Below are positions 50,668 through 59,216 of a stretch of 64,000 nucleotides of DNA, piece by piece. Where the stretch lies: the NCBI GenBank assembly GCA_034433515.1, contig DAOUAL010000020.1, positions 1 through 64,000 on the forward strand. The letters run 5' to 3'. The notes below the pieces were generated by a model. It had not been told where the DNA came from and ran no database searches. It worked only from the letters and a program-made list of their open reading frames with translations. The translations under genes and the position numbers were made by a program. This DNA is from DAOTXS01 sp034433515. GTDB taxonomy: Bacteria; Chloroflexota; Anaerolineae; UBA4142. Position 1 is the stretch's first letter, and each line of letters begins with the position of its first letter.

Positions 50668-51828
50668 ATGCAAGTCTTGGATGGCTGGCAAGGGAAACCC
50701 ATAGACGAGGTTCTGGCACTGTGCCGCGACTGGGTCGAAGATACCCAGTTCCCGACCGTGCGACGCTGGCGGGAAGCCGGCGGCAAAGTGGTGGGCCACT
50801 TTCAGGTTTACTTTCCGGAAGAGATTGCGCATGCCGCTGGCATGTTGCCCGTCAAACTGCATGGTTCGCAAATTGATCGCAAACGGGCGGATGCCCATTT
50901 CGGCTCGTACCTCTGCTCCATCGTTCGCAGTTCGCTCGAATTGTGTTTGACCGGCACCGTCGAGCTCGATATGTTCGTGACGCATCCGATCTGCGATGTG
51001 GCACGCAATCTTGCCGGCATCTGGGGCAGAAACTTTACCTACCCCGCTCAAATTCTCTACCTCCCCCAAAACGCCAATTCGGCGTACACCGTGCAATATC
51101 TCCGCGATGAATACGTCCGCTTGATGCACGACATCGAACAGGTTGCCGGCAAGCCGATCCGCACCCAAGACCTTCAACGCTCCATCGCTATTTTTAACGA
51201 AAATCGGCGACTGTTGCGTGAACTCTATGCCATCAAACGCGAAACACCTTGGCTGTTGTCCGTGGATGAAGCCTTTGTGCTCGTCGCGCTTGGGGGGCGG
51301 ATTCCACGTGAAGAACACAACGCTTTACTGGCCACGGTGATTCCCCAACTCCAAGCGCGACCGATCAAAAAGCAAGACAAGATTCGCGTCGTGTACGAAG
51401 GCGGCTTTTGCGAAACCCCACCCCTCGATCTCCTCCGCATGATCGGACAATCCTGCTATGTGGTGGACGATGATTTGTTGATCGGCTTGCGTTGGTTGCT
51501 GGATGAGGTCGAGACCACCGGCGATCCCCTGTGGAACCTGGCGGACGCCTACGTGAATCATTCCTCGTACAGCCCGGTCCAACACGATCTGCGCAAGCCC
51601 AAAGAAAAAATGCTGGAGACGCGCGTCCGCACCGCTCACGCACAAGCCGTCATTCTCACCGCCGCCAAAATGTGTGAACCCGGTTTGGAAGAGCAAGTGG
51701 CGTACAGCAAACATCTCGACCATCTCAATCTGCCGTACTTTATTAGCGAATTTGAAGAAAAGATGACGGCATTCGATACATTGCAAACTCAATTAGAGAC
51801 ATTTGTCGAAAATATCTTGTTCGAATGA
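50668..51828 (+). CDS. bzdN: ATP-dependent benzoyl-CoA reductase subunit (BcrC/BzdN type)
   Basis: The 386-residue protein belongs to the 2-hydroxyacyl-CoA dehydratase/benzoyl-CoA reductase family. It has VVGHFQVYFPEEIAHAAGML (about 45-64), then SYLCSIVRSSLE, FVTHPICDVARNLAGI and the late KMCEPGLEEQ. Together with the next subunit it holds the catalytic 4Fe-4S clusters that reduce the aromatic ring of benzoyl-CoA to the 1,5-diene. CGAAGGAG precedes the ATG. Subunit order N-O then two ATPases matches the bzdNOPQ arrangement of Azoarcus. A hydroxyacyl-CoA dehydratase role is unlikely beside oah and dch. Confidence 0.9.
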   Translation: MQVLDGWQGKPIDEVLALCRDWVEDTQFPTVRRWREAGGKVVGHFQVYFPEEIAHAAGMLPVKLHGSQIDRKRADAHFGSYLCSIVRSSLELCLTGTVELDMFVTHPICDVARNLAGIWGRNFTYPAQILYLPQNANSAYTVQYLRDEYVRLMHDIEQVAGKPIRTQDLQRSIAIFNENRRLLRELYAIKRETPWLLSVDEAFVLVALGGRIPREEHNALLATVIPQLQARPIKKQDKIRVVYEGGFCETPPLDLLRMIGQSCYVVDDDLLIGLRWLLDEVETTGDPLWNLADAYVNHSSYSPVQHDLRKPKEKMLETRVRTAHAQAVILTAAKMCEPGLEEQVAYSKHLDHLNLPYFISEFEEKMTAFDTLQTQLETFVENILFE

Positions 51829-51897
51829 CACACTACGCACGACGATAGACAGACGTCTTCGTTTATCCACCGTCGCTCATTTGGGGAGAGAAACAAA

Positions 51898-53214
51898 ATG
51901 ACCGACCAAGCAGATGGACCCAACATCATCGGGCGCGGCAATGCCGAAGGAGGTCGCTTGTTCCGCGAATGGTTTGCCACGCTTAGTCTCGCTGCGGAAC
52001 GCAACGAGCCAACCGCATACGTCTTTGTGATGGGCAGTATCGCCGAAATCCTGCGCGCCTTTGATATGCCTTTGGTTTTTCCAGAAATCAATTCCCTCCA
52101 GACGGCGGTGCGCCGAGTGGCTCACGAGTACTTGAATCTTGCCGAAGACTATGGTTACTCACCGGACATTTGCGGGTATGTCAAAGCCGATATTGGCGTG
52201 CAATTACGCCAAGGCACCCATCCCATGGGCAAGATTCCCAAACCCACGCTCGCCATCCTCACGAACGCCTGCAACACCTACTTGAAATGGGGCGAAATCT
52301 GGGAGCGGATGTACCAAACCCGCCTCTTTACGCTCGATGCGCCCGGCTCACGTAGTCTAGCCAGCCAACACTGGAACGTCCATCATCCCGATTTCGAGCG
52401 AGACCGGCGCTACGTCGAATTTCAACTCCGTGAACTCATCACGCTGTGTGAGGAGATCACCGGGAAACCGTTCGACATTGATCGCTTGCGCGAAACGATG
52501 CGTTACACCAATGCCATGAGTGCCGCCTACGAACGCTTACTCCGGGTGAACCAATCTCAGCCAGCGCCCTTCAACGCGCTGAACGAAGGTACCATCTATC
52601 TCGGCGTGGCTAATGCCCTCCGTGGCACCGCCGAAGGCGCCAAGTATTTCCAAGACTTGGTGGAGGAGATGGAGTACAAGGCGGCACACCACATTGGCAC
52701 CTTGCCACAAGAAAAATATCGCCTAACGTTTGTGGGCGTACCGTGTTATCCCATCTTCCGCCGCTTTTATGAACTCTTTTCCGAATGGGGCGGCACGTTT
52801 GTCAACTCCACCTATATGAGTTTTGCGACGGGTGGCATAGACCTGGGTTTCCAATACGATTTGAGTCGTCCGCTGGAAAGTTTAGCCGAGGGTATTCTCC
52901 TCGGTTTGCGGCGCGCGATGGACGCGATGTTCTTTCAACATCAATGGCTGGTGGATTCCATCGAGTCCTATCATATTGATGGGATTGTCTATCATCCGAT
53001 CAAATCGTGTCGCACCGTCTCCACCGGCCTAGCCGACAATCGCCGGGCGGTCATGGCGATCCGCGATGTGGCAACCCTCTTTATCGAATCCGATATGATG
53101 GACAAACGCGTCGTCTCTGAAGCCCAAATGAAAAATCGGATTGATGCTTTTTTTGAAGGCCTAGCCACGCGCCGCTTGGCACGGCTGAGCCAGACCACGC
53201 AGTACGGCACTTGA
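51898..53214 (+). CDS. bzdO: ATP-dependent benzoyl-CoA reductase subunit (BcrB/BzdO type)
   Basis: The 438-residue catalytic subunit starts with a short N-terminal region (IIGRGNAEGGRLFREWFATL), followed by MGSIAEILRAFDMPLVFPE. It has the family's LAEDYGYSPDICGYVKADIG, TNACNTYLKWGEIWERMY and HIDGIVYHPIKSCRTVSTG (about 364-382, with the conserved Cys). It shares ligands for the active-site cluster with the BzdN-type subunit. The length fits BcrB/BzdO (about 430-450). GGGGAGAG precedes the ATG. Confidence 0.9.
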   Translation: MTDQADGPNIIGRGNAEGGRLFREWFATLSLAAERNEPTAYVFVMGSIAEILRAFDMPLVFPEINSLQTAVRRVAHEYLNLAEDYGYSPDICGYVKADIGVQLRQGTHPMGKIPKPTLAILTNACNTYLKWGEIWERMYQTRLFTLDAPGSRSLASQHWNVHHPDFERDRRYVEFQLRELITLCEEITGKPFDIDRLRETMRYTNAMSAAYERLLRVNQSQPAPFNALNEGTIYLGVANALRGTAEGAKYFQDLVEEMEYKAAHHIGTLPQEKYRLTFVGVPCYPIFRRFYELFSEWGGTFVNSTYMSFATGGIDLGFQYDLSRPLESLAEGILLGLRRAMDAMFFQHQWLVDSIESYHIDGIVYHPIKSCRTVSTGLADNRRAVMAIRDVATLFIESDMMDKRVVSEAQMKNRIDAFFEGLATRRLARLSQTTQYGT

Positions 53215-53261
53215 TCGCTCGCGCGATGAATCGCGCGACTACAAGCCTATTTTCAAGGGAG
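53215..53261 (+). repeat. leader hairpin element before the first activator gene
   Basis: TTGATCGCTC then GCGCGATGAATCGCGC (53221-53236) and GACTACAAGCCTATTTTC, ending AAGGGAG, the Shine-Dalgarno of the next gene. It is a short form of the cassette at 34716-34841. It has been placed inside the benzoyl-CoA reductase operon between the BzdO-type and ATPase genes. Confidence 0.88.
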
Positions 53262-53267
53262 ATGCGT

Positions 53268-54083
53268 ATGACTGTTGCTGCCGGGGTTGACGTCGGCTCA
53301 ACCCAAACCAAAGCCGTCATTATTGACGAACAAGGAAAAATCGTGGGGCAGGCAATCATTGATACCGGGTCAAATGTCGTCATTGCCGCTGAAAAAGCTT
53401 TCCTTGCCGCGCTTGAAGCAGGCGGTATCGCTGAATCCGAAGTCGGATTCATCGTCGGCACAGGATACGGACGTTACAAGGTGACATTTGGCGATACGCA
53501 GATCACCGAAATCAGTTGCCACGCCCGTGGCGCTGTGCATATGTTTCCTGGCACGCGCACCGTCCTCGATATGGGCGGACAGGATACCAAAGCCATCCGT
53601 GTCAACGCCAACGGTGAAGTCATTGACTTTTGTATGAACGATAAATGCGCGGCAGGGACGGGCCGCTTTTTGCAAGCCGCCGCCGCCGCGCTTGAAATTC
53701 CCTTGCCCGAATTAGGTCCCACGGCATTACGCGCCGAAAAAGCCGTCCCCATCAGTACCACCTGCACGGTCTTTGCCGAGTCTGAGGTTTTGTCGTGGCT
53801 GGGCAAGGGCAAGAAAATTGAAGATATTTTGTGGGGTGTCCATAAATCCATTGGGGTGCGCTCCTTGGCGCTCCTGCGACGGGTGGGCATTGAAGAGCAA
53901 GTAACCTTTACCGGCGGCGTCACGAAAAACCAAGGGATGGTCGAAGTGATCAACCAAGCCCTCGGGTTTCCTGTCAACGTAAGTGAAGCATCCCATTTGA
54001 TGGGGGCATTGGGCGCGGCATTATTTGCTCTGGATCGGATCAAGGGCAGCCGCGAACCCATCGCCCGAGAGAGGGTCCGATGA
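53268..54083 (+). CDS. benzoyl-CoA reductase ATPase/activator subunit, first copy
   Basis: The 271-residue ASKHA-fold ATPase has the phosphate-1 motif AGVDVGSTQTKAVII, the DMGGQDTKAI phosphate-2 motif (about 101-110), the cluster ligand Cys127 in NDKCAAGTGRFL and Cys166 in TTCTVFAESEV. Two such subunits share one 4Fe-4S cluster and use two ATP per electron to drive it into the reductase core. At 271 residues it is of the short Azoarcus (BzdP/Q) class, not the long Thauera BcrA/BadF class (about 440). The ATG at 53268 follows the hairpin element's Shine-Dalgarno. Confidence 0.92.
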   Translation: MTVAAGVDVGSTQTKAVIIDEQGKIVGQAIIDTGSNVVIAAEKAFLAALEAGGIAESEVGFIVGTGYGRYKVTFGDTQITEISCHARGAVHMFPGTRTVLDMGGQDTKAIRVNANGEVIDFCMNDKCAAGTGRFLQAAAAALEIPLPELGPTALRAEKAVPISTTCTVFAESEVLSWLGKGKKIEDILWGVHKSIGVRSLALLRRVGIEEQVTFTGGVTKNQGMVEVINQALGFPVNVSEASHLMGALGAALFALDRIKGSREPIARERVR

Positions 54084-54919
54084 CATATACCGTAGGCATT
54101 GATGTTGGCTCCACCTATACCAAAGCCGTGATTCTCAGCGGCGATCAACGGATTGTGGGCAAAGGCATGGTGACGACCGGTTTCAAGTTGGTCCATGCGG
54201 CAACCACGGCGTACCACGCCGCCCTTGCTCAAGCCCACTTGACCGAAAAAGACATCGTGTACATCGCCACGACCGGCTATGGACGCTATCTCATTCCCTT
54301 CCGCGATGTTAATGTAACCGATTTGACCGCTCAAGCGCGGGGTGCGTGCTACTTTTTCCCCCGCACCAAGACGATCCTCGATGTGGGCGGGCAAACGATG
54401 AAAGCCAGCCGGCTTGACGACGCTCGCAAAGTCAAAGCATTTCGCCTCAACGACAAGTGCGCTGCCGGCACCGGCGCCTTTCTCGAAAAGACAGCCCGCT
54501 ATATGGGGTATCGCATTGAAGAGATCGGGCCGCTGATGGCAACCTCGAAGGAACCGGTAACCATTTCCAGTGTGTGCGCCGTCTTTGCGGAATCCGAAGT
54601 GATCAATCACGTGTCCGTCGGCGCCTCCCCCGCCGATATTATGCACGGCGCCATGGCATCGTTGGTAGATCGCTCGGTGCAATTGATGAAACGCGTGGGC
54701 GCCGAACCAGAGTATACCCTGGTCGGCGGCATCTTGCGTTTTGAAACGATGGTGCAGCTAGTCCGGGAAAAACTCAAGGCGGAAGTGAATGTGCCGCCCG
54801 GCGATTGGCCCCAATATACCGCAGCGGTGGGTGCCGCGATCCTGGCTCTGCGGCGATACCGCAAAATCCAAGAACCAGCCCCGCCGGAGACGGGACGACG
54901 GTTTGCTCTGGTGGGATAA
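54080..54919 (+). CDS. benzoyl-CoA reductase ATPase/activator subunit, second copy
   Basis: The 279-residue partner ATPase has VGIDVGSTYTKAVIL, Cys127 in NDKCAAGTGAFL and Cys166 in SVCAVFAESEV. The cysteines have the same numbering as in the first copy, indicating a paralogous pair. The phosphate-2 motif reads DVGGQTMKAS, with Thr in place of the Asp of GGQD, so the two subunits may not be equal in ATP hydrolysis. Its ATG overlaps the stop of the first copy by four bases. The pair completes a four-subunit reductase. Confidence 0.92.
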   Translation: MTYTVGIDVGSTYTKAVILSGDQRIVGKGMVTTGFKLVHAATTAYHAALAQAHLTEKDIVYIATTGYGRYLIPFRDVNVTDLTAQARGACYFFPRTKTILDVGGQTMKASRLDDARKVKAFRLNDKCAAGTGAFLEKTARYMGYRIEEIGPLMATSKEPVTISSVCAVFAESEVINHVSVGASPADIMHGAMASLVDRSVQLMKRVGAEPEYTLVGGILRFETMVQLVREKLKAEVNVPPGDWPQYTAAVGAAILALRRYRKIQEPAPPETGRRFALVG

Positions 54920-54921
54920 GC

Positions 54922-55206
54922 ATGTCATCCGCACAAACCGCTCAAGAAATCCTGGCTCAAGACGAGGCATTGATCGCGCAAGGATGGACACGCCAATTTA
55001 CGGTCTTGCCCGATCGCGTGCGCGAGTTTGTTGAATTGTATCAAGCCGCCGGCTATCAAGTCCGGGTCGAACCCTGGGTAATCCCCGCACAGGAAGATGC
55101 CTCCTGCGAGCAATGTGCGCTGATGGGCTTGATGCGCACCATCTATACACGGCGAATTGCACCGCCGACTTTCTCGGAGGAGGTAGCCGATGGCAATCAC
55201 CATTGA
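54922..55206 (+). CDS. small conserved-looking CxxC protein of unknown function
   Basis: The 94-residue protein MSSAQTAQEILAQDEALIAQ continues with GWTRQFTVLPDRVREFVELY and ends with an ASCEQCALMGLMRTIYTRR segment. The CxxC and the following basic YTRR are the only motif-like features, perhaps a small metal or thiol site. It starts two bases after the ATPase gene and overlaps the SDR gene, so it is translated as part of the reductase operon. No ferredoxin domain is present. I do not recognise the family; a maturation or accessory role for the reductase is a guess based on location. Confidence 0.7.
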   Translation: MSSAQTAQEILAQDEALIAQGWTRQFTVLPDRVREFVELYQAAGYQVRVEPWVIPAQEDASCEQCALMGLMRTIYTRRIAPPTFSEEVADGNHH

Positions 55207-55954
55207 CCTAAGCGGCAAAAGCGCCATTGTGACCGGCGCCGGCCGTGGCATTGGCCGCGAAACCGCGACCTTGCTCGCGCAAGCCGGGGCGTGCGTTACG
55301 ATTGCGGACCTTGATGAAGCCAGTGCCCAAGCGGTTGCTGCAGAAATTGGTAGCCGGGGCGGCATCGCCTTGGCGGTCAAGACCGACGTGACAAACCCCG
55401 CCGATGTCCAAGCGATGGCGGCTGCCACGCTCGCCACTTACGGTCGCATTGATATTCTTGTGAATAACGCGGCAGTGTGGACCACCAAGTTGTTCAAAGA
55501 TCTGACGCCGCAAGATTACGATCGAGATATTCGCGTAACGTTGTATGGGACGCTCCATTGCTCGCGCGCTGTCCTGGATACGATGAGTGCGCAAAAGTAC
55601 GGGCGGATCATCAATTTGATTTCGGACGCCGGCCGCATCGGCGAACCGTATCTCACCGTCTATTCCGCTGCCAAAGGTGGCGTCGCCGCGTTCACCAAAG
55701 CACTCGCCAAAGAAGTGGGACGTTATAACATCACCGTGAACGGCGTGGCGCCGGGGATCACGCAAACACCCGGCGCACAGGGATTCATCGAAGGTGCGGG
55801 GGGCGCAGAAAAAATCGCCAAGGCGTATCCACTGCGCCGGCTCGCCGAACCAATTGACATTGCCAACGTGATTCTTTTTCTGGCATCGGACCTGTCGGCG
55901 TATATGACCGGGCAAATCTTTAGTGCGAGCGGCGGGTATACGACGGTTGGGTAA
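55190..55954 (+). CDS. short-chain dehydrogenase (alicyclic hydroxyacyl-CoA dehydrogenase candidate)
   Basis: The 254-residue SDR has the NAD(P)-binding TGAGRGIGRETATLL (about 15-29), NNAAVW and the catalytic Ser/Tyr/Lys in ISDAGRIGEPYLTVYSAAKG (Tyr about 155). Asp at the end of beta-2 (IADLDEA) suggests NAD preference. The stretch RIINLISDAGRIG resembles BadH, the 2-hydroxycyclohexanecarboxyl-CoA dehydrogenase of Rhodopseudomonas. It may take the place of the classical zinc alcohol-dehydrogenase-type Had, which oxidises 6-hydroxycyclohexene-carbonyl-CoA and is absent from the window. GGAGG precedes the ATG, inside the previous gene. Confidence 0.88.
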   Translation: MAITIDLSGKSAIVTGAGRGIGRETATLLAQAGACVTIADLDEASAQAVAAEIGSRGGIALAVKTDVTNPADVQAMAAATLATYGRIDILVNNAAVWTTKLFKDLTPQDYDRDIRVTLYGTLHCSRAVLDTMSAQKYGRIINLISDAGRIGEPYLTVYSAAKGGVAAFTKALAKEVGRYNITVNGVAPGITQTPGAQGFIEGAGGAEKIAKAYPLRRLAEPIDIANVILFLASDLSAYMTGQIFSASGGYTTVG

Positions 55955-56805
55955 TGATCATTGACTTTCACATCCACATTGGGCGTTCAGAAATGTGGCA
56001 GCCCTGGGTTTTTGAATGGGCGGTCAATAACTTGAACGACGCCGATCGGGCTTGGGGTCCGCAAAAAATGCTCGACACAATCGCCGCCTCGCACGAGACT
56101 TTGGAAAAACATCTAGATGAGTGCGGCGTGGATTATGCGGTCGTGCTGGCAGAGCAAAGTCCGATCACGACCGGCATCACGTCCAACGAATACGTGGCAG
56201 AGTTTTGTCGTGGGAGTCAACGGTTGATTCCGTTCTGCAACATCAATCCCTATCTCACGAACCAACCGGCGCGCGAACTCGAGCGGCTTGTGACCCAAGA
56301 GGGCTTTCGAGGGCTGAAACTCTATCCAACTTATCAACACTTTTATCCAAACGAAGCGATGCTGTATCCGCTCTATGCCGTCGCCCAAGCATTGCAGATT
56401 CCGGTTATGTTCCATACCGGCTCATCGGTTTTTCGCGGCGCAAAACTCCGATACGGTGATCCCCTCGCCTTAGACGAGGTCGCGGTGGATTTTCCAGCCC
56501 TGACGATCGTGATGGCACACAGCGGGCGCGGCTTTTGGTACGAGCGTGCCTTCTTCCTGGCACGCTTGCACGAGAAGGTGTATATGGAAATTGCCGGGTT
56601 GCCGCCGACGCGGCTCTTGGAATATTTTCCCGAGTTCGAGCGGAATGCCGACAAAATCCTCTTTGGCTCGGATTGGCCCGGGATGCCGTACATCAAGCGC
56701 AATATCGAGATGATTCGCGCGCTGCCACTCCAAGAGCGGACAAAAGAAAAAATTCTGGGCGAGAACGCGGCACGCCTGCTTGGCATTACCCAAGAGCGTC
56801 TTTGA
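55954..56805 (+). CDS. amidohydrolase-family protein (ACMSD/resorcylate decarboxylase-like)
   Basis: The 283-residue TIM-barrel protein starts MIIDFHIHIGRS (HxH metal ligands). It has PVMFHTGSSVF (His about 155), VMAHSGRGFWYERA (His about 190) and KILFGSDWPGMPYIKRN (the barrel Asp, about 242). This is the amidohydrolase 2 family, whose members include aromatic acid decarboxylases and hydrolases. In this operon it could decarboxylate a hydroxylated benzoate or hydrolyse an alicyclic intermediate; neither is known for the benzoyl-CoA pathway. Its ATG overlaps the SDR stop (TAATG). Confidence 0.85.
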   Translation: MIIDFHIHIGRSEMWQPWVFEWAVNNLNDADRAWGPQKMLDTIAASHETLEKHLDECGVDYAVVLAEQSPITTGITSNEYVAEFCRGSQRLIPFCNINPYLTNQPARELERLVTQEGFRGLKLYPTYQHFYPNEAMLYPLYAVAQALQIPVMFHTGSSVFRGAKLRYGDPLALDEVAVDFPALTIVMAHSGRGFWYERAFFLARLHEKVYMEIAGLPPTRLLEYFPEFERNADKILFGSDWPGMPYIKRNIEMIRALPLQERTKEKILGENAARLLGITQERL

Positions 56806-56925
56806 ATCATCAGAGATCGAAAGGCGAATTTGGAAATTGGCCCGACGAACAATCAGGACCTTTTTGAATTTTCAAATGCCTTCTAACGCTCGGCATCATC
56901 CAAGCGATCAGGTAGGAGTAATACG

Positions 56926-58722
56926 ATGACGAAACAACTCATGTCCGGGGATCAAGCGATCGCGCGTGGCGTGTGGGAAGCTGGCGTCGTGTTCGCAACG
57001 AGTTATCCCGGCACGCCGGCAACCGAAATCTTGGAAAGTCTTGCTCACTATCCTGAAATCAACGCACAATGGGCAGTCAACGAAAAAGTCGCCTTCGACG
57101 AGGCGATGGGAGCGGCAATCGCCGGCGTCCGCGCCTTCGTCTCAATGAAGCATGTGGGGCTGAATGTCGCCGCCGACTCGTTTATGGTCTTTCCATATGC
57201 GGGGACCAACGCCGGCTTTGTCATTCTCAGTGCCGATGATCCCGGCACCCACTCGTCGCAGAATGAACAAGACAATCGCTATTTTGCCAAATTTGCCAAA
57301 GTGCCTCTCTTGGAACCAGCGGACAATCAAGAAGCGAAGGATTTTGTCAAGTTTGCTTTTGACTTGAGTGAGCAGTTTGAAACACCGGTGATGATGCGTA
57401 TTACGATGCGCCTGGCGCATACGAAGGGCTTGGTAGATACCAGTGGGGAACGCCAAGTTCACCCACGCCGTCCCTTTGTCAAGAATAATCTCAAATGGGT
57501 GGTGCCACCTTTTGCCAAAGCGCATCGCGGGCCCCTCGAAAACAAGATGCATGCTCTGGCACAGTACGCCGAGACGTGTCCGCTCAATGTCATCGAGCCG
57601 GGGACGGGCACGGTAGATTATGGGGTGATTACGAGCGGGATCATTTATCAGTACGTGCGCGAAGTGTTGCCTGAGCCAACGGTCTTCAAACTAGGACTGA
57701 CTTATCCTCTCCCCAAGCAACGCTTGCTTGACTTTTGCGCTCAATACCGTCGCGTCTATGTGATCGAAGAGAGCGAACCGTTTCTTGAAGAACAACTACG
57801 CTATTGGGGTGTGCCCAATATCATCGGCAAAGAAATGTTTACCAATCAAGGCGAGTTACTGCCCGAGATCATTGCGCACCAAATGCACGGCACGCCGATC
57901 CCCAGCGATTACTCGTCGGAGATTCCTACACCACCGCGCCCACCGATGCTGTGTATTGGCTGTCCGCATCGGGGTACCTTCACCTCTCTTAATCGCTTGA
58001 CCGGTATCACGGTGACCGGCGATATTGGATGCTACACGCTGGGTGGCTTGCCCCCCTATAACACGATGAATACCTCTTTTGCGATGGGCGCCTCAATCGG
58101 CAATGCGGTGGGATTTGAATTCGCCGGGGAAAAACGCACCTTTGCGGTGATTGGCGATTCGACTTTTTTGCATGGGGGCATCCAGCCGTTAATGGATGCG
58201 GTGTACCATGGCACCAAAACCAAAGTGGTGATTATGGATAATCGTACGACGGGGATGACCGGGCAAGAAAACCATCCGGGCACCGGGAAAGATCTGCATG
58301 GTCAGCCCGCCAAGCGGGTAGATTATGAACAACTCTGTCGTGCGATCGGGGTAGAATGGGTCAAGCGGGTCAACGCCTTTCGCCCCAAAGAGGTAGAAGC
58401 CGCCTTGCGGGAGGCACTCAAGTTCGATGGCCCAGCCGTCGTGATTTCCGAAGGCTCGTGCGTCCTGATTCCAGAAGAAAAAGCCCGCCCCAAAGTTGCC
58501 TTCACCGTGATAGCGGAAGATTGTATCGCCTGCGGTTTGTGTTTCCACACCGGCTGTCCGGCGATTTTGGAAAGCCATGAAACCTACCAGGCGAGCGCGA
58601 GCCAGAAAGCCAGACCGAAAGCATGGATTGATCCGAACATCTGCGTCGGTTGCACCTTGTGTGCGGCGGTCTGTCCCCCGGAATGTATCGTGCGCGTGGA
58701 TGGTCAGCCGTGGGGCGCGTGA
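56926..58722 (+). CDS. iorA: indolepyruvate:ferredoxin oxidoreductase alpha subunit
   Basis: The 598-residue protein has an N-terminal pyruvate:ferredoxin oxidoreductase domain (GVVFATSYPGTPATEILESL) and a TPP-binding domain (GDIGCYTLGGLPPYNTMNTS, about 365-385; GDSTFLHGG). Two [4Fe-4S] motifs are at the C-terminus, CIACGLCFHTGCP and CVGCTLCAAVCP (about 530-590). With IorB it oxidises arylpyruvates and reduces ferredoxin. In this operon its ferredoxin could power benzoyl-CoA and 4-hydroxybenzoyl-CoA reductases, or it could supply arylacetyl-CoA. GTAGGAG precedes the ATG. Confidence 0.94.
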   Translation: MTKQLMSGDQAIARGVWEAGVVFATSYPGTPATEILESLAHYPEINAQWAVNEKVAFDEAMGAAIAGVRAFVSMKHVGLNVAADSFMVFPYAGTNAGFVILSADDPGTHSSQNEQDNRYFAKFAKVPLLEPADNQEAKDFVKFAFDLSEQFETPVMMRITMRLAHTKGLVDTSGERQVHPRRPFVKNNLKWVVPPFAKAHRGPLENKMHALAQYAETCPLNVIEPGTGTVDYGVITSGIIYQYVREVLPEPTVFKLGLTYPLPKQRLLDFCAQYRRVYVIEESEPFLEEQLRYWGVPNIIGKEMFTNQGELLPEIIAHQMHGTPIPSDYSSEIPTPPRPPMLCIGCPHRGTFTSLNRLTGITVTGDIGCYTLGGLPPYNTMNTSFAMGASIGNAVGFEFAGEKRTFAVIGDSTFLHGGIQPLMDAVYHGTKTKVVIMDNRTTGMTGQENHPGTGKDLHGQPAKRVDYEQLCRAIGVEWVKRVNAFRPKEVEAALREALKFDGPAVVISEGSCVLIPEEKARPKVAFTVIAEDCIACGLCFHTGCPAILESHETYQASASQKARPKAWIDPNICVGCTLCAAVCPPECIVRVDGQPWGA

Positions 58723-59153
58723 GAACCGGCGGCAAGCGGCAGATTGCCAAAGAAATTTGGGAGTTTCTCGCGCAAGATAAATTTGCGCAAGCGCTGGGAA
58801 TCGAGTTGCTGGATCTACGCGCGGGGTATGCCAAGTGCGCGATGGTGGTACGGGAAGATATGTTGAATGCCCACCAGATTGCGCACGGAGCGGCGATCTT
58901 CACCCTTGCGGATTACGCGTTTGCGGCGGCATGCAACTCGCATGGTCAGACGGCGCTTGCGCTCGAGGTCAAGATCAATTTTCTTCAAGCGGTGAAACAG
59001 GGAACGCCTTTGATTGCTGAAGCGCAAGAAGAAGCGTTGAGCAATCGCATTGGACTATATCACTTGCGGGTCAAGGATCGGCAAGGTCAGTTAGTGGCGG
59101 TAGCCCAAGCGACCGCGTATCGAAAGCCAGAGTGGTTTGCGACGCAGCAATAA
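58719..59153 (+). CDS. PaaI-type hotdog thioesterase
   Basis: The 144-residue hotdog protein contains the conserved AHQIAHGAAIFTLADYAFAA (about 50-70), where the usual HGG is HGA and the Asp of the active site is in TLADYAF. PaaI enzymes hydrolyse aryl-CoA esters such as hydroxyphenylacetyl-CoA, releasing trapped CoA. The GTG at 58719 overlaps the iorA stop (GTGA). An upstream ATG in this frame would lie far inside iorA and add residues unlike the family. It sits between iorA and iorB, so it may clear dead-end aryl-CoA. Confidence 0.85.
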   Translation: MRTGGKRQIAKEIWEFLAQDKFAQALGIELLDLRAGYAKCAMVVREDMLNAHQIAHGAAIFTLADYAFAAACNSHGQTALALEVKINFLQAVKQGTPLIAEAQEEALSNRIGLYHLRVKDRQGQLVAVAQATAYRKPEWFATQQ

Positions 59154-59216
59154 CGGAATACGCCACATGAAACACGTAGGACGCGGCACGTGTTGTAGCG
59201 AGTTAGGGAGATCGCA

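Noticed and set aside
53474..54682. Minus-strand open frame of 402 codons opposite the two reductase ATPase genes
   Set aside because: It spans two confidently assigned plus-strand genes and their junction; its length reflects codon bias, not coding.
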